From NCBI GenBank assembly GCA_030692685.1, contig JAUXZO010000167.1, forward strand, positions 1-35,546: a stretch of 35,546 nt of DNA, written 5' to 3'. The DNA comes from Acidovorax sp. (lineage in GTDB: Bacteria > Pseudomonadota > Gammaproteobacteria > Burkholderiales > Burkholderiaceae_C). A program made the position numbers and the translations under genes. Below are positions 16,128 through 23,552 of the stretch, in pieces (position 1 is the stretch's first letter; every line of letters begins with the position of its first letter). The notes beneath the pieces are model-generated. The model saw nothing but the letters and a program-made list of their open reading frames with translations, searched no databases and was not told the origin of the DNA.

Positions 16128-16844
16128 GTGAACCCGTCTCCCACTCCCGTGTCGTCGGTGATCGCGCCGCTCTCGACGCTTCCCGATTTTGATCCCCGCC
16201 TTGTGCCGGTGCTGGGCGTGGATGCGCACTTGCCAGCGGTGCCTCGCGAGGCGCAGACGCCAGAGGCGCTGCGCGCCCGGTTTGCGCAGCCACCCCGTTG
16301 GGAGCCGGAGGTGGTGCTGGAGAAGAAGTTCATGAACCGTGAGCCAGCCCACGCGTCGGTGCTGCTCGCCATCGTGCTGCGTGAAGAGCCCATGGTGCTC
16401 TTGACCGAGCGCACGGCGCACCTGTCAACGCATTCCGGGCAGGTGGCTTTTCCGGGCGGCCGCGCCGACCCTGAAGACGCCTCGCCTTCAGACACCGCCT
16501 TGCGCGAAGCCTACGAAGAAGTTGGGTTGGCTCGTGAGTTTGTCGAGGTGCTGGGCCATTTGCCCCTCTACGTGACGGGATCGTCGTTCATCATTACGCC
16601 GGTAGTGGCGCTGGTGCAGCCAGACTGTGTGCTCACCCCCAACCCTTACGAAGTGGCCGATCTGTTTGAAGTGCCACTGGCGTTTTTGCTGGATCCCGCA
16701 CACCACCAGCGCCATGTGTTCGATAGGGACGGTGTGCACCGGGAATGGTTTTCCATGCCGTACCAGGATGGTCCCAAGAACCACTACATCTGGGGTGCCA
16801 CTGCGGGCATGCTGCGCAACTTCTATCGCTTCATGCAGGCCTGA
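16128..16844 (+). CDS. Nudix hydrolase, CoA pyrophosphatase (NudL/YeaB-like)
   Basis: A 238-residue Nudix protein of the CoA-diphosphatase type, which cuts coenzyme A or acyl-CoA to 3',5'-ADP and phosphopantetheine. Visible are HASVLLAIVLREEPMVLLTERT, then the CoA-subfamily motif LSTHSGQVAFPGGRADPED leading into the Nudix helix TALREAYEEVGL (about residues 123-134). The glutamates EE bind the metal. The start is uncertain: GTG 16128 fits length and position after the rplS terminator; TTG 16086 lies within that terminator's tail, and GTG 16149 is also possible. The next gene begins 56 bases on. Confidence 0.9.
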   Translation: MNPSPTPVSSVIAPLSTLPDFDPRLVPVLGVDAHLPAVPREAQTPEALRARFAQPPRWEPEVVLEKKFMNREPAHASVLLAIVLREEPMVLLTERTAHLSTHSGQVAFPGGRADPEDASPSDTALREAYEEVGLAREFVEVLGHLPLYVTGSSFIITPVVALVQPDCVLTPNPYEVADLFEVPLAFLLDPAHHQRHVFDRDGVHREWFSMPYQDGPKNHYIWGATAGMLRNFYRFMQA

Positions 16845-16900
16845 GCCGTGGCTGCACAACATGGGTGCATGGGGCTGAAGCCCCAGTATCATTCCCCCCC

Positions 16901-17887
16901 ATGAGTTTCTTCGCCATTCTGTTCGCTTTGCTGATCGAGCAGGCACGACCTCTGGCACGCAGCAACCCCATTCATGCAGGCCTTCGTGCCTGGGCGTTGT
17001 CCGTGAGCCGCAATTTTGACGCCGGCAAATCCCACCATGGCTGGGTGGCCTGGAGCCTTGCGGTACTGCTGCCTGCGCTGATCACGCTAGCCATCCATTG
17101 GTTACTGTTGTGGGGGCTCGGCTGGCCTTTTGCGGTGCTTTGGAGCGTGGCCGTGTTGTATGTCACGCTGGGGTTTCGCCAGTTCAGCCACCATTTCACC
17201 GGCATTCGGGATGCGCTGGAAGAGGGCGACGAAGATGCCGCACGCGAGCGTCTAGCGCATTGGCAGCAAGTCGATGTGGGCGCACTGCCGCGCAGCGAAA
17301 TCGTGCGCCACGTGATCGAGTATTCAGTGCTGGCGGCCCACCGGCATGTGTTTGGGGTGTTGGCCTGGTTTTCGGTGCTTGCAGCCTTGGGGCTTGGACC
17401 CACCGGGGCCGTGTTGTACCGGCTGGCCGAGTTTGTGTCGCGATATTGGCACTACAAGCGGCGCACAGGCGCGCAGCCTGCGAGTGAGTCGCTGCAGAGC
17501 GCTTCTGCCCAAGCCTGGACGGCTGTCGACTGGTTGCCCGCCCGACTCACCGCATTGAGCTTCGCTGTGGTGGGCAGTTTTGAAGAAGCCATCGAAGGCT
17601 GGCGTTTTCATGCGCAGCGTTTTCCCAATGACAACGACGGCGTGGTGCTGGCGGCTACGGCGGGCGCGATCAATGTGCGCCTGGGCGGCGAGGCTTTGAA
17701 GGCACGTACTGAACTGCACACGCCCCAGGGCCTGGAGATTGATGCCGATATGGCAGACAGCGACTCGACCCCCGGGCGCGCGCCTGAGGTGGCCCATCTG
17801 CGCAGCGTGGTAGGGCTGGTATGGCGTTCTGTAGTGGTCTGGATGCTGCTACTGGCGCTGTTGACCTTGGCCCGGCTCCTGGGTTAG
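16901..17887 (+). CDS. CobD/CbiB-family membrane protein
   Basis: A 328-residue inner-membrane protein of the CobD/CbiB/AmpE-like family, in which true CobD attaches aminopropanol to adenosylcobyric acid. It opens MSFFAILFALLIEQARPL, shows NPIHAGLRAW, a stretch of hydrophobic helices (ITLAIHWLLLWGLGWPFAVLW), then GFRQFSHHFTGIRDALEEGDEDAARERLAHW and EIVRHVIEYSVLAAHRHVFGVLAWF, where the EYSVLAAHRHVFGV part resembles the CobD active loop. No cobalamin genes lie nearby, and such beta-proteobacterial stand-alone members are often annotated only by family. ATG 16901 is the first methionine after a small ggggctgaagcccc hairpin. The role is uncertain. Confidence 0.75.
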   Translation: MSFFAILFALLIEQARPLARSNPIHAGLRAWALSVSRNFDAGKSHHGWVAWSLAVLLPALITLAIHWLLLWGLGWPFAVLWSVAVLYVTLGFRQFSHHFTGIRDALEEGDEDAARERLAHWQQVDVGALPRSEIVRHVIEYSVLAAHRHVFGVLAWFSVLAALGLGPTGAVLYRLAEFVSRYWHYKRRTGAQPASESLQSASAQAWTAVDWLPARLTALSFAVVGSFEEAIEGWRFHAQRFPNDNDGVVLAATAGAINVRLGGEALKARTELHTPQGLEIDADMADSDSTPGRAPEVAHLRSVVGLVWRSVVVWMLLLALLTLARLLG

Positions 17888-17934
17888 CGTCGCTTGCGAG
17901 ACAAGGGGTGTAAGCGCAGTCCGTTCCGTTCTAT

Positions 17935-18879
17935 TCAATAGCGCGTGTGGCTGAGTTCTTCAAATAGATCGCTATAAATTTTATAGCGCGTTCCGCTTAT
18001 TCCGCCGGCGTCAGAACCCATTTTGACTGCATCAAGCACTCCGCAGCTTGGCTCATGCAGGTGGGTGCAGTTGTAGAACTTGCAGTGGGTGGCGTGTGCG
18101 GCAATGTCGGGCATGCACGCCGCCAACTGCATGGGCGCAATGTGGTGCAGCCCAAACTCCTGAAAACCTGGCGAATCGATCAGCGCTGTAGTGCGCTCTT
18201 TGTCCATCCAGTACCAGTGCGTGCTGGTGGTCGTGTGTTTGCCCGAGTTCAGTGCACGTGAGATCTCGCCTGTGAGCACGGTGGCTCCCGGCACCAGCAG
18301 GTTGATCAGCGTGCTTTTGCCTGAGCCCGAGGGGCCTAGCACTAGCGTGGTTTTGCCAGAAAGATGCTCCATCAGCAAGGCGCGGTCGACATCGCTGGAG
18401 AGCGCAAGCGACAGTGGCAGCACGCCATAGTGTTTGCCCTCCCCCATATGGCGGTAGGGCAGCAGCCGCTCCCATGCGCGGGCAAACGGCTCGACCAAAT
18501 CGCTCTTGTTCAGCGCGATGATGGGTTTGATGCCTTCGGCCTCGGCGGCGATCAATGCGCGGGCAAGCTGGCTTTCAGAAAACACAGGGTCCGCTGCAAT
18601 CAGGATGAGTACCTGGTCCAGGTTGGCGGCAAACGACTTGGTGCGGATCTCGTCTTGGCGGTAAAAAAGATTGCGACGCTCTTTGACCTTTTCGATCGTG
18701 CCTTCTTCACCTTGGCCCGGCGGTGGCGCCTGCCACAGAACATGGTCGCCCACGACGGATTGGCTCTTCTTGCCACGGGGGTGGCAGATGCGCCGCTCCC
18801 CATCGGGCGTTTCGACCATGCAATGGCGCCCATGGCTGGCCACCACGGTACCTTCCATGAGGGCGCTGCGTTCAGCCAT
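17935..18879 (-). CDS. rsgA: Small ribosomal subunit biogenesis GTPase RsgA
   Basis: A 314-residue circularly permuted GTPase that checks late 30S maturation and releases RbfA. Domains in order: N-terminal OB fold (EGTVVASHGRHCMVETPDGE), G4 NKSDLV at 124-129, G1 GPSGSGKST at 182-190, G3 DSPG at 235-238, and the C-terminal zinc knuckle Cys266, Cys271, His273, Cys279 in CKFYNCTHLHEPSC. All key residues are present. The order G4-G1-G3 is the family's permutation. ATG 18879 is chosen as the family-like start. It is the last gene of the leftward M48-phhB-rsgA group, 23 bases after phhB. Confidence 0.96.
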   Translation of the reverse strand: MAERSALMEGTVVASHGRHCMVETPDGERRICHPRGKKSQSVVGDHVLWQAPPPGQGEEGTIEKVKERRNLFYRQDEIRTKSFAANLDQVLILIAADPVFSESQLARALIAAEAEGIKPIIALNKSDLVEPFARAWERLLPYRHMGEGKHYGVLPLSLALSSDVDRALLMEHLSGKTTLVLGPSGSGKSTLINLLVPGATVLTGEISRALNSGKHTTTSTHWYWMDKERTTALIDSPGFQEFGLHHIAPMQLAACMPDIAAHATHCKFYNCTHLHEPSCGVLDAVKMGSDAGGISGTRYKIYSDLFEELSHTRY

Positions 18880-18902
18880 GGTGTGTGTGTTGGGTCATGC
18901 GG

Positions 18903-19238
18903 TCAGGCCACCAGCGCGTCAAACTGGGTGGCGCACTCAAAGTCGGTGGCTGAGATTCCGTTCACGTCGTGGGTGTTAAGGCTCACCACGCAGCGGTTGT
19001 AGTGCACCGACAGGTCGGGGTGGTGGTCCTGTGCGTTGGCAACAAAGGCCAATGCGTTCACAAACGAAATGGTTTCGTAGTAGTCGGCAAAGTGGTATGC
19101 CTTCTCAATGGCCACCTCGGCGCCATCTCCGGTCAGCTTCCAGCCTTCTATTTTGGCAAGATTTGCTACTACTTCAGTAGCTGTCAGCGCACGACGGGTG
19201 AGCGCTGACCAGTCTTTTTTCTTCAACATAGTGGTCAT
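18903..19238 (-). CDS. phhB: Pterin-4a-carbinolamine dehydratase
   Basis: A 111-residue enzyme that dehydrates 4a-hydroxytetrahydrobiopterin and recycles the cofactor of phenylalanine hydroxylase. The active-site motif HHPD lies at 72-75, followed by VHYNRCVVSLNTHDVNGIS, with AYHFADYYETISFVNALAFVANAQ before it. ATG 19238 overlaps the stop of the protease gene upstream as ATGA, which fixes the start and implies translational coupling. No phenylalanine hydroxylase gene is in the window. Residues about 5-26 (KKKDWSALTRRALTATEVVA) are encoded by an antisense copy of the dispersed palindromic repeat, so the N-terminal segment may derive from that element. Confidence 0.94.
   Translation of the reverse strand: MTTMLKKKDWSALTRRALTATEVVANLAKIEGWKLTGDGAEVAIEKAYHFADYYETISFVNALAFVANAQDHHPDLSVHYNRCVVSLNTHDVNGISATDFECATQFDALVA
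19161..19225 (+). repeat. Dispersed palindromic element, copy 5 (inside phhB)
   Basis: On the plus strand this reads atttgctactacttcagtag, then ctgtcagcgc, a variable loop, gagcgctgaccagtc and a tail with cttcaa. It agrees with the other copies at the gctacta, tagctg, cagcgc and agcgct blocks. The gene reads it antisense as RALTATEVVAN, the same frame as the rarA copy. Confidence 0.65.
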
Positions 19239-20557
19239 GGTTGTGCAGGTAGTTGCATGCGTGCCAACCGTTCGGTGGCGGGGGGATGCGAGTAGTAGAA
19301 CTTCACGTACACCGGGTCGGGTGTGAGGGTGGAGGCATTGTCTTCGTACAGCTTGAGCAGTGCCGACGAAAGGTCGGCGCCACTGGCTTGGGCGACGGCG
19401 TAGGCGTCGGCCTGAAACTCGTGGCGTCGGGAAAGCTGCGAAAAAATTGGCGAGATGAAGAAGGTAAAAACGGGCAGCACCAGCATGAACAGCAGCAATG
19501 CCAGCGCATCGTTGGGCGCTGCAGCCGTCACCGCCGGATCGAAGGAGATATTGGGCGCCACGCCCAGGCCCGTGTAGAACCACACCTTTGCCGACAGCCA
19601 GCCCAGCAGCGCAAACCCTGCCAGGCTCAGTCCAAACATGGTCACGATGCGCTGGACGATGTGCCGGTGCTTGAAATGCCCCAGCTCATGGGCCAACACC
19701 GCCTCGACTTCACCCGGTGCCAATTGCCGCAAAAGTGTGTCATAGAAAACCACACGCTTGGCCGCACCAAACCCTGTGAAGTAGGCGTTGGCGTGGGCGC
19801 TGCGACGGCTGCCATCCATCACAAAAAGCCCCTTGGCCGAAAAGCCACAGCGCTGCATTAACGCTGTGACGCGCGCCTTTAGGGATTCATCTTCCAGAGG
19901 CTGGAACTTGTTGAACATAGGTGCAATAAAGGTGGGATAGACCACCATGAGCAGCAGGTTGAACCCCATCCAGAACGCCCATGCCCATAGCCACCACAAC
20001 GGGCCCGCTGAGCCCATCAGCCAGAGGATCAGCGCAGCCAAGGGCAGACCGATCATCGCACCAACCACCAAGCCTTTGACGGCATCTGCCAGCCACAGGC
20101 GCCAGGTCATTTTGTTGAAGCCAAAGCGTTCTTCCACGACAAACGTCTGGTACAGCGACAGAGGCAGGTCGATAGCGCCACTGATGACTGCAAACACTAC
20201 CAACAACGCTAACTGCTGCCAAAAACCACCGCCCAGTGCGGCAAGTAACGCTTGGTTCAGTGCGTCCAAACCGCCGAGCAGCGTCCAACCGAGAAGCACC
20301 GCAGCGCCCAGGGCCATCTCGAGCATGCCCAGCCGGGCTTTTGTGATGGTGTAGTCGGCCGCCTTTTGGTGCGCGGCCAGTGCAATCTTCGCAGCAAAGG
20401 GGGCGGGGACCTCGGCGCGGTGGCGTGCCACATGTCGAACCTGGCGGCTTGCAAGCCAGAATTTGAGCGCGAGACCCAATATAAGCATGGCGGCAAACGC
20501 CAGCGTAAGTGCCATGGACGGCGAGAAAGTGTCTGTGAAGGAGTCTGTGATGGGCAT
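19235..20557 (-). CDS. M48-family membrane zinc protease (Ste24/CAAX-prenyl-protease-1-like)
   Basis: A protein of about 440 residues with several transmembrane helices and an M48 peptidase domain of the Ste24 type. The zinc site HELGH lies in EVEAVLAHELGHFKHRHIVQR, with the third ligand region RRHEFQADAYAVAQA downstream. Upstream features match Ste24: the stretch LPLSLYQTFVVEERFGFNK and the periplasmic-facing NAYFTGFGAAKRVVFYDTLL. Bacteria lack prenylated CAAX proteins, so the role is probably membrane protein quality control. The start is uncertain: ATG 20557 (MPITDSF) or ATG 20515 (MALTLAF); earlier starts would overlap orn. Its stop overlaps the phhB start as ATGA. Confidence 0.92.
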   Translation of the reverse strand: MPITDSFTDTFSPSMALTLAFAAMLILGLALKFWLASRQVRHVARHRAEVPAPFAAKIALAAHQKAADYTITKARLGMLEMALGAAVLLGWTLLGGLDALNQALLAALGGGFWQQLALLVVFAVISGAIDLPLSLYQTFVVEERFGFNKMTWRLWLADAVKGLVVGAMIGLPLAALILWLMGSAGPLWWLWAWAFWMGFNLLLMVVYPTFIAPMFNKFQPLEDESLKARVTALMQRCGFSAKGLFVMDGSRRSAHANAYFTGFGAAKRVVFYDTLLRQLAPGEVEAVLAHELGHFKHRHIVQRIVTMFGLSLAGFALLGWLSAKVWFYTGLGVAPNISFDPAVTAAAPNDALALLLFMLVLPVFTFFISPIFSQLSRRHEFQADAYAVAQASGADLSSALLKLYEDNASTLTPDPVYVKFYYSHPPATERLARMQLPAQP

Positions 20558-20594
20558 GTGAAGCGAGTTTAGGCCATCGGCGACAATGCGCGCC

Positions 20595-21173
20595 ATGTCA
20601 GAAGCCAACAACCCCATCCCTCCCACGCTTGCGAAATCAGATCAGAACTTGGTCTGGCTCGACTGCGAAATGACTGGCCTTGAGCCCGATACCGACCGTT
20701 TGCTGGAGATCGCCGTTGTCGTGACGGGTCCGAGTCTGGAGCCCCGTATCGAAGGGCCTGTTTTTGTGATTCACCAGTCAGATGAACTGCTGAACAAGAT
20801 GGATGCCTGGAACAAAGGCACCCACGGTCGTAGCGGTCTGATCGACAAGGTGAAGGCATCTACCGTGACCGAAGAAGAGGCCGAGCAGCAGATCATCGCT
20901 TTCTTGAGTCGGTACGTGCCCAAGGGTACAGCTCCCATGTGCGGCAACAGCATTGGCCAGGACCGGCGCTTTCTGGTGCGCTACATGCCCAAGCTCGAAC
21001 GGTTTTTCCACTACCGCAACATCGATGTCAGCACGCTGAAGGAGCTGGCCAAGCGTTGGAAGCCTGCGGCCTATACCAGCTTCAAGAAGGCCCAAAAACA
21101 TACCGCATTGGCCGATGTCCACGAATCCATCGAGGAGCTGGCGCATTACCGGCAACACCTGTTGTCGGTGTAG
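20595..21173 (+). CDS. orn: Oligoribonuclease
   Basis: A 192-residue DEDDh exonuclease that degrades RNA dinucleotides, including pGpG from cyclic-di-GMP turnover. Catalytic motifs are visible: [22 protein letters not shown] (Exo I), [20 protein letters not shown] (Exo II), and [14 protein letters not shown] (Exo III, with histidine and aspartate). ATG 20595 is preferred over ATG 20586. The gene diverges from the M48 protease, with 37 bases between the preferred starts. A diguanylate cyclase lies 2.4 kb downstream, although this link is only positional. Confidence 0.97.
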   Translation: MSEANNPIPPTLAKSDQNLVWLDCEMTGLEPDTDRLLEIAVVVTGPSLEPRIEGPVFVIHQSDELLNKMDAWNKGTHGRSGLIDKVKASTVTEEEAEQQIIAFLSRYVPKGTAPMCGNSIGQDRRFLVRYMPKLERFFHYRNIDVSTLKELAKRWKPAAYTSFKKAQKHTALADVHESIEELAHYRQHLLSV

Positions 21174-21484
21174 ATCCTTGAGGAGGCGTCGCCCAGTGCG
21201 ACGCCGTTCCAGAGCTTCTTTGTAAAAGGGTATTGCGGGGAAACCCTAAACCATGCAATAATCTATGGCTGCGCAGAAATCACTGCGCAGATTGTGCATC
21301 TCCCCTCACACACCGGGCTTGCCAGCCGACTGTTTTGACAGTTCAGGACTGGCGAATAACGCCCACCCGCACCGACCTCCAGCATAGAGTCAGCGCAGGT
21401 TTCGTTTGATGGTTGATGTTTTTTAACCATTTAACGAAGCCATTCACGGGCTGCGCCTGTGATCGTCTTCGTGAGAGAAAAATC
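21174..21484 (+). promoter_or_regulatory. Long leader of the DEAD-box helicase gene
   Basis: About 310 gene-free bases. A candidate promoter is TTGCGG at 21233-21238, an 18-base spacer and AATAAT at 21257-21262. It is followed by a hairpin built from two copies of the self-complementary octamer CTGCGCAG around 21269-21290. The predicted message has a 5' leader of about 215 bases. Long leaders are common on cold-inducible RNA helicase genes, but cold control is not shown here. Confidence 0.5.
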
Positions 21485-23416
21485 ATGACCGACACCTCTT
21501 TGGTGCAGGGCGAATTCGCGCCTGCAGATACTTCCTTTGCTGCCGACCTTTCGGTGCAGTCCTCCCCCCTCGACGCAGTAGTTGAATCCGCCGCTGAAGC
21601 AGACGCCGCTGTGACTGCCGAACCCAACGGTTTCGTTGAACTGGGCTTGGCTCCAGAACTCGTGCAGGCCGTGGCTGATCTGGGCTACACCCAGCCCACC
21701 AGCGTGCAGCTCAAGGCCATTCCCTTGGCCATGGCTGGCGGCAACGATGCCACCAAGTTCATCGACCTGATGGTGTCCAGCCAGACCGGCTCCGGCAAGA
21801 CCGCCGCGTTTTTGTTGCCCGTGCTGCACACCTTGCTCACCCAGCAAGCTGCTGCCGAAGCCGAAGAGCGCGCCGCTTTCGAACGCTCTGTGGCCGAAGC
21901 CGCAGCACGCGGTGAACCCGCTCCCAAGCGCGCCAAGCGCAAGGACCCCACCAGCTCGCGCAACTTCAAGGCCGCCACTCCCGGCGCCCTGATTGTTTGC
22001 CCCACCCGTGAACTGGCGCAGCAGGTGGCACATGACGCCATCGACCTCGTCAAGCATTGCCGAGGCCTGCGCGTTGCCAACGTGGTGGGCGGCATGCCTT
22101 ACCAATTGCAGATCGCCAAGCTGCAGAATGCCGACCTCGTGGTTGCCACCCCTGGTCGCCTGCTGGACCTGCAGCGCTCGATGCAGATCAAGCTCGACAA
22201 GGTGCAATTCCTGGTCGTCGATGAAGCCGACCGCATGCTCGACTTGGGCTTCTCGGACGACCTGGCCGAACTGAACCAGCTGACTGCCCAGCGCAAGCAG
22301 ACCATGATGTTCAGCGCCACGTTTGCGCCGCGCATTCAGCAACTGGCCATGCGTGTGATGCACGATGGCGGTTCGTCGGTGCAGAAGGTAACCATTGATT
22401 CGCCGCAAGAAAAGCACTCCAACATCAAGCAGGTGCTGTACTGGGCCGACAATGCCCAACACAAGCGCAAGCTGCTGGACCACTGGCTGCGTGATACGAC
22501 GATCAACCAGGCAATCGTTTTCGCCAGCACCCAGGTGGAGTGCGACGGCTTGGCCAACGACCTGCAGCAAGAAGGCTTCTCGGCTGTCGCATTGCACGGG
22601 GCCCTGAGCCAGGGCCTGCGCAACCGCCGCCTGATGGCGCTGCGCGCTGGCCAGGTGCAGATTTTGGTGGCGACCGATGTGGCCGCTCGTGGTATTGACG
22701 TGCCCACCGTGACCCACGTCTTCAACTTCGGTTTGCCCATGAAGGCAGAAGACTATACCCACCGTATTGGCCGTACCGGCCGTGCGGGCCGCGACGGCCT
22801 GGCCATCACGTTCGCCGAGTTCCGTGACCGCCGCAAGATTTTCGACATCGAAAGCTACAGCCGCCAGCAGTTCAAGTCCGAAGTGGTTGTCGGCATGGAA
22901 CCTTCGCAGCGTTCGCCCCAGGCACCTCGCGGTGGCGACTTCGGCGGTGGCGGTGGCGGTGGCCGTGGCGCCCCAGGCCGTTCGTACGACAACCGTGAAA
23001 ACCCATCGCGTGGCCGCTTCGGTGGTCCCGCACGTGGTGGCAATGACCGCGGTGGTAACGACCGTGGCGGTTTCGGTGGTGGCTTTGCCGGCCGTGGCAG
23101 TGACAACCGTGGTGCTCCTGCACCCCGTGACGGCTACCAGGGTGGCAACGGTGGCGGCGGCTTTGCGGGCCGTGACGACCGCGGTGGTGACCGAGGTTTT
23201 GCCGCCCCCCGCCGCGACGGCGACAGCTATGGCCGCAAGCCTGGCTTCGGTGATGCCGGTCAAGGCCGTTTTGCCCCCCGTGCCGATGCAGGTGCTCCAC
23301 GTGGCGACTTCGCTCCTCGCAAGCCTGCTTTCTCCAAGCCAGCCGGTGCTGGTGGTGGAGCTAAGCCGTTCGTGGCTCACGACGCTCGCAAGCGTCCTGC
23401 CCGTCCCGCACGCTGA
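21485..23416 (+). CDS. DEAD-box RNA helicase with long RGG-rich tail (RhlE-like)
   Basis: A 643-residue ATP-dependent RNA helicase. Motifs in order: Q motif PTSVQLKAIPL, motif I SQTGSGKT, PTRELAQQV (Ia), VVATPGRLLDL (Ib), DEAD within VVDEADRMLD, SAT in MFSATF, ATDVAARGIDVP (V) and HRIGRTGRAGR (VI). Two features are unusual. About 45 charged, alanine-rich residues (EAEERAAFERSVAEAAARGE onward) sit between motifs I and Ia. The last ~140 residues are a low-complexity glycine/arginine tail rich in RGG and DRGG units, suited to unspecific RNA binding. ATG 21485 (MTDTSLVQ) is favoured over an upstream ATG at 21413. A role in ribosome assembly or RNA decay is likely. A terminator follows. Confidence 0.95.
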   Translation: MTDTSLVQGEFAPADTSFAADLSVQSSPLDAVVESAAEADAAVTAEPNGFVELGLAPELVQAVADLGYTQPTSVQLKAIPLAMAGGNDATKFIDLMVSSQTGSGKTAAFLLPVLHTLLTQQAAAEAEERAAFERSVAEAAARGEPAPKRAKRKDPTSSRNFKAATPGALIVCPTRELAQQVAHDAIDLVKHCRGLRVANVVGGMPYQLQIAKLQNADLVVATPGRLLDLQRSMQIKLDKVQFLVVDEADRMLDLGFSDDLAELNQLTAQRKQTMMFSATFAPRIQQLAMRVMHDGGSSVQKVTIDSPQEKHSNIKQVLYWADNAQHKRKLLDHWLRDTTINQAIVFASTQVECDGLANDLQQEGFSAVALHGALSQGLRNRRLMALRAGQVQILVATDVAARGIDVPTVTHVFNFGLPMKAEDYTHRIGRTGRAGRDGLAITFAEFRDRRKIFDIESYSRQQFKSEVVVGMEPSQRSPQAPRGGDFGGGGGGGRGAPGRSYDNRENPSRGRFGGPARGGNDRGGNDRGGFGGGFAGRGSDNRGAPAPRDGYQGGNGGGGFAGRDDRGGDRGFAAPRRDGDSYGRKPGFGDAGQGRFAPRADAGAPRGDFAPRKPAFSKPAGAGGGAKPFVAHDARKRPARPAR

Positions 23417-23447
23417 TTGACCGGGCTGAGGCCCGATTAAGGTCCGC

Positions 23448-23483
23448 AAAGGGCTGGTGCCGAAAGGTGCCAGCCCTTTTTTA
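23448..23483 (+). terminator. Intrinsic terminator of the DEAD-box helicase gene
   Basis: AAAGGGCTGG (23448-23457) pairs with CCAGCCCTTT (23470-23479), with an inner GAAA-type loop, followed by a T-run. It begins 31 bases after the stop codon. Confidence 0.9.
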
Positions 23484-23552
23484 CGTTTGGCGCGGGCCGC
23501 CTCGCCGATTTAGCGGTCGTGTCATCAATAATTGGCAACGGAGGAATTTGTC

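Noticed and set aside
17970..17998. Possible ninth copy of the palindromic element near the end of rsgA (cgctataaattttatagcg)
   Set aside because: Only about 19 bases match the left part; the agcgctt core is missing and the local palindrome may be chance.
21431..23449. 672-codon leftward open frame opposite the DEAD-box helicase
   Set aside because: Its threonine/alanine/valine repeats are the antisense of the glycine-rich tail; no independent motif or start context.
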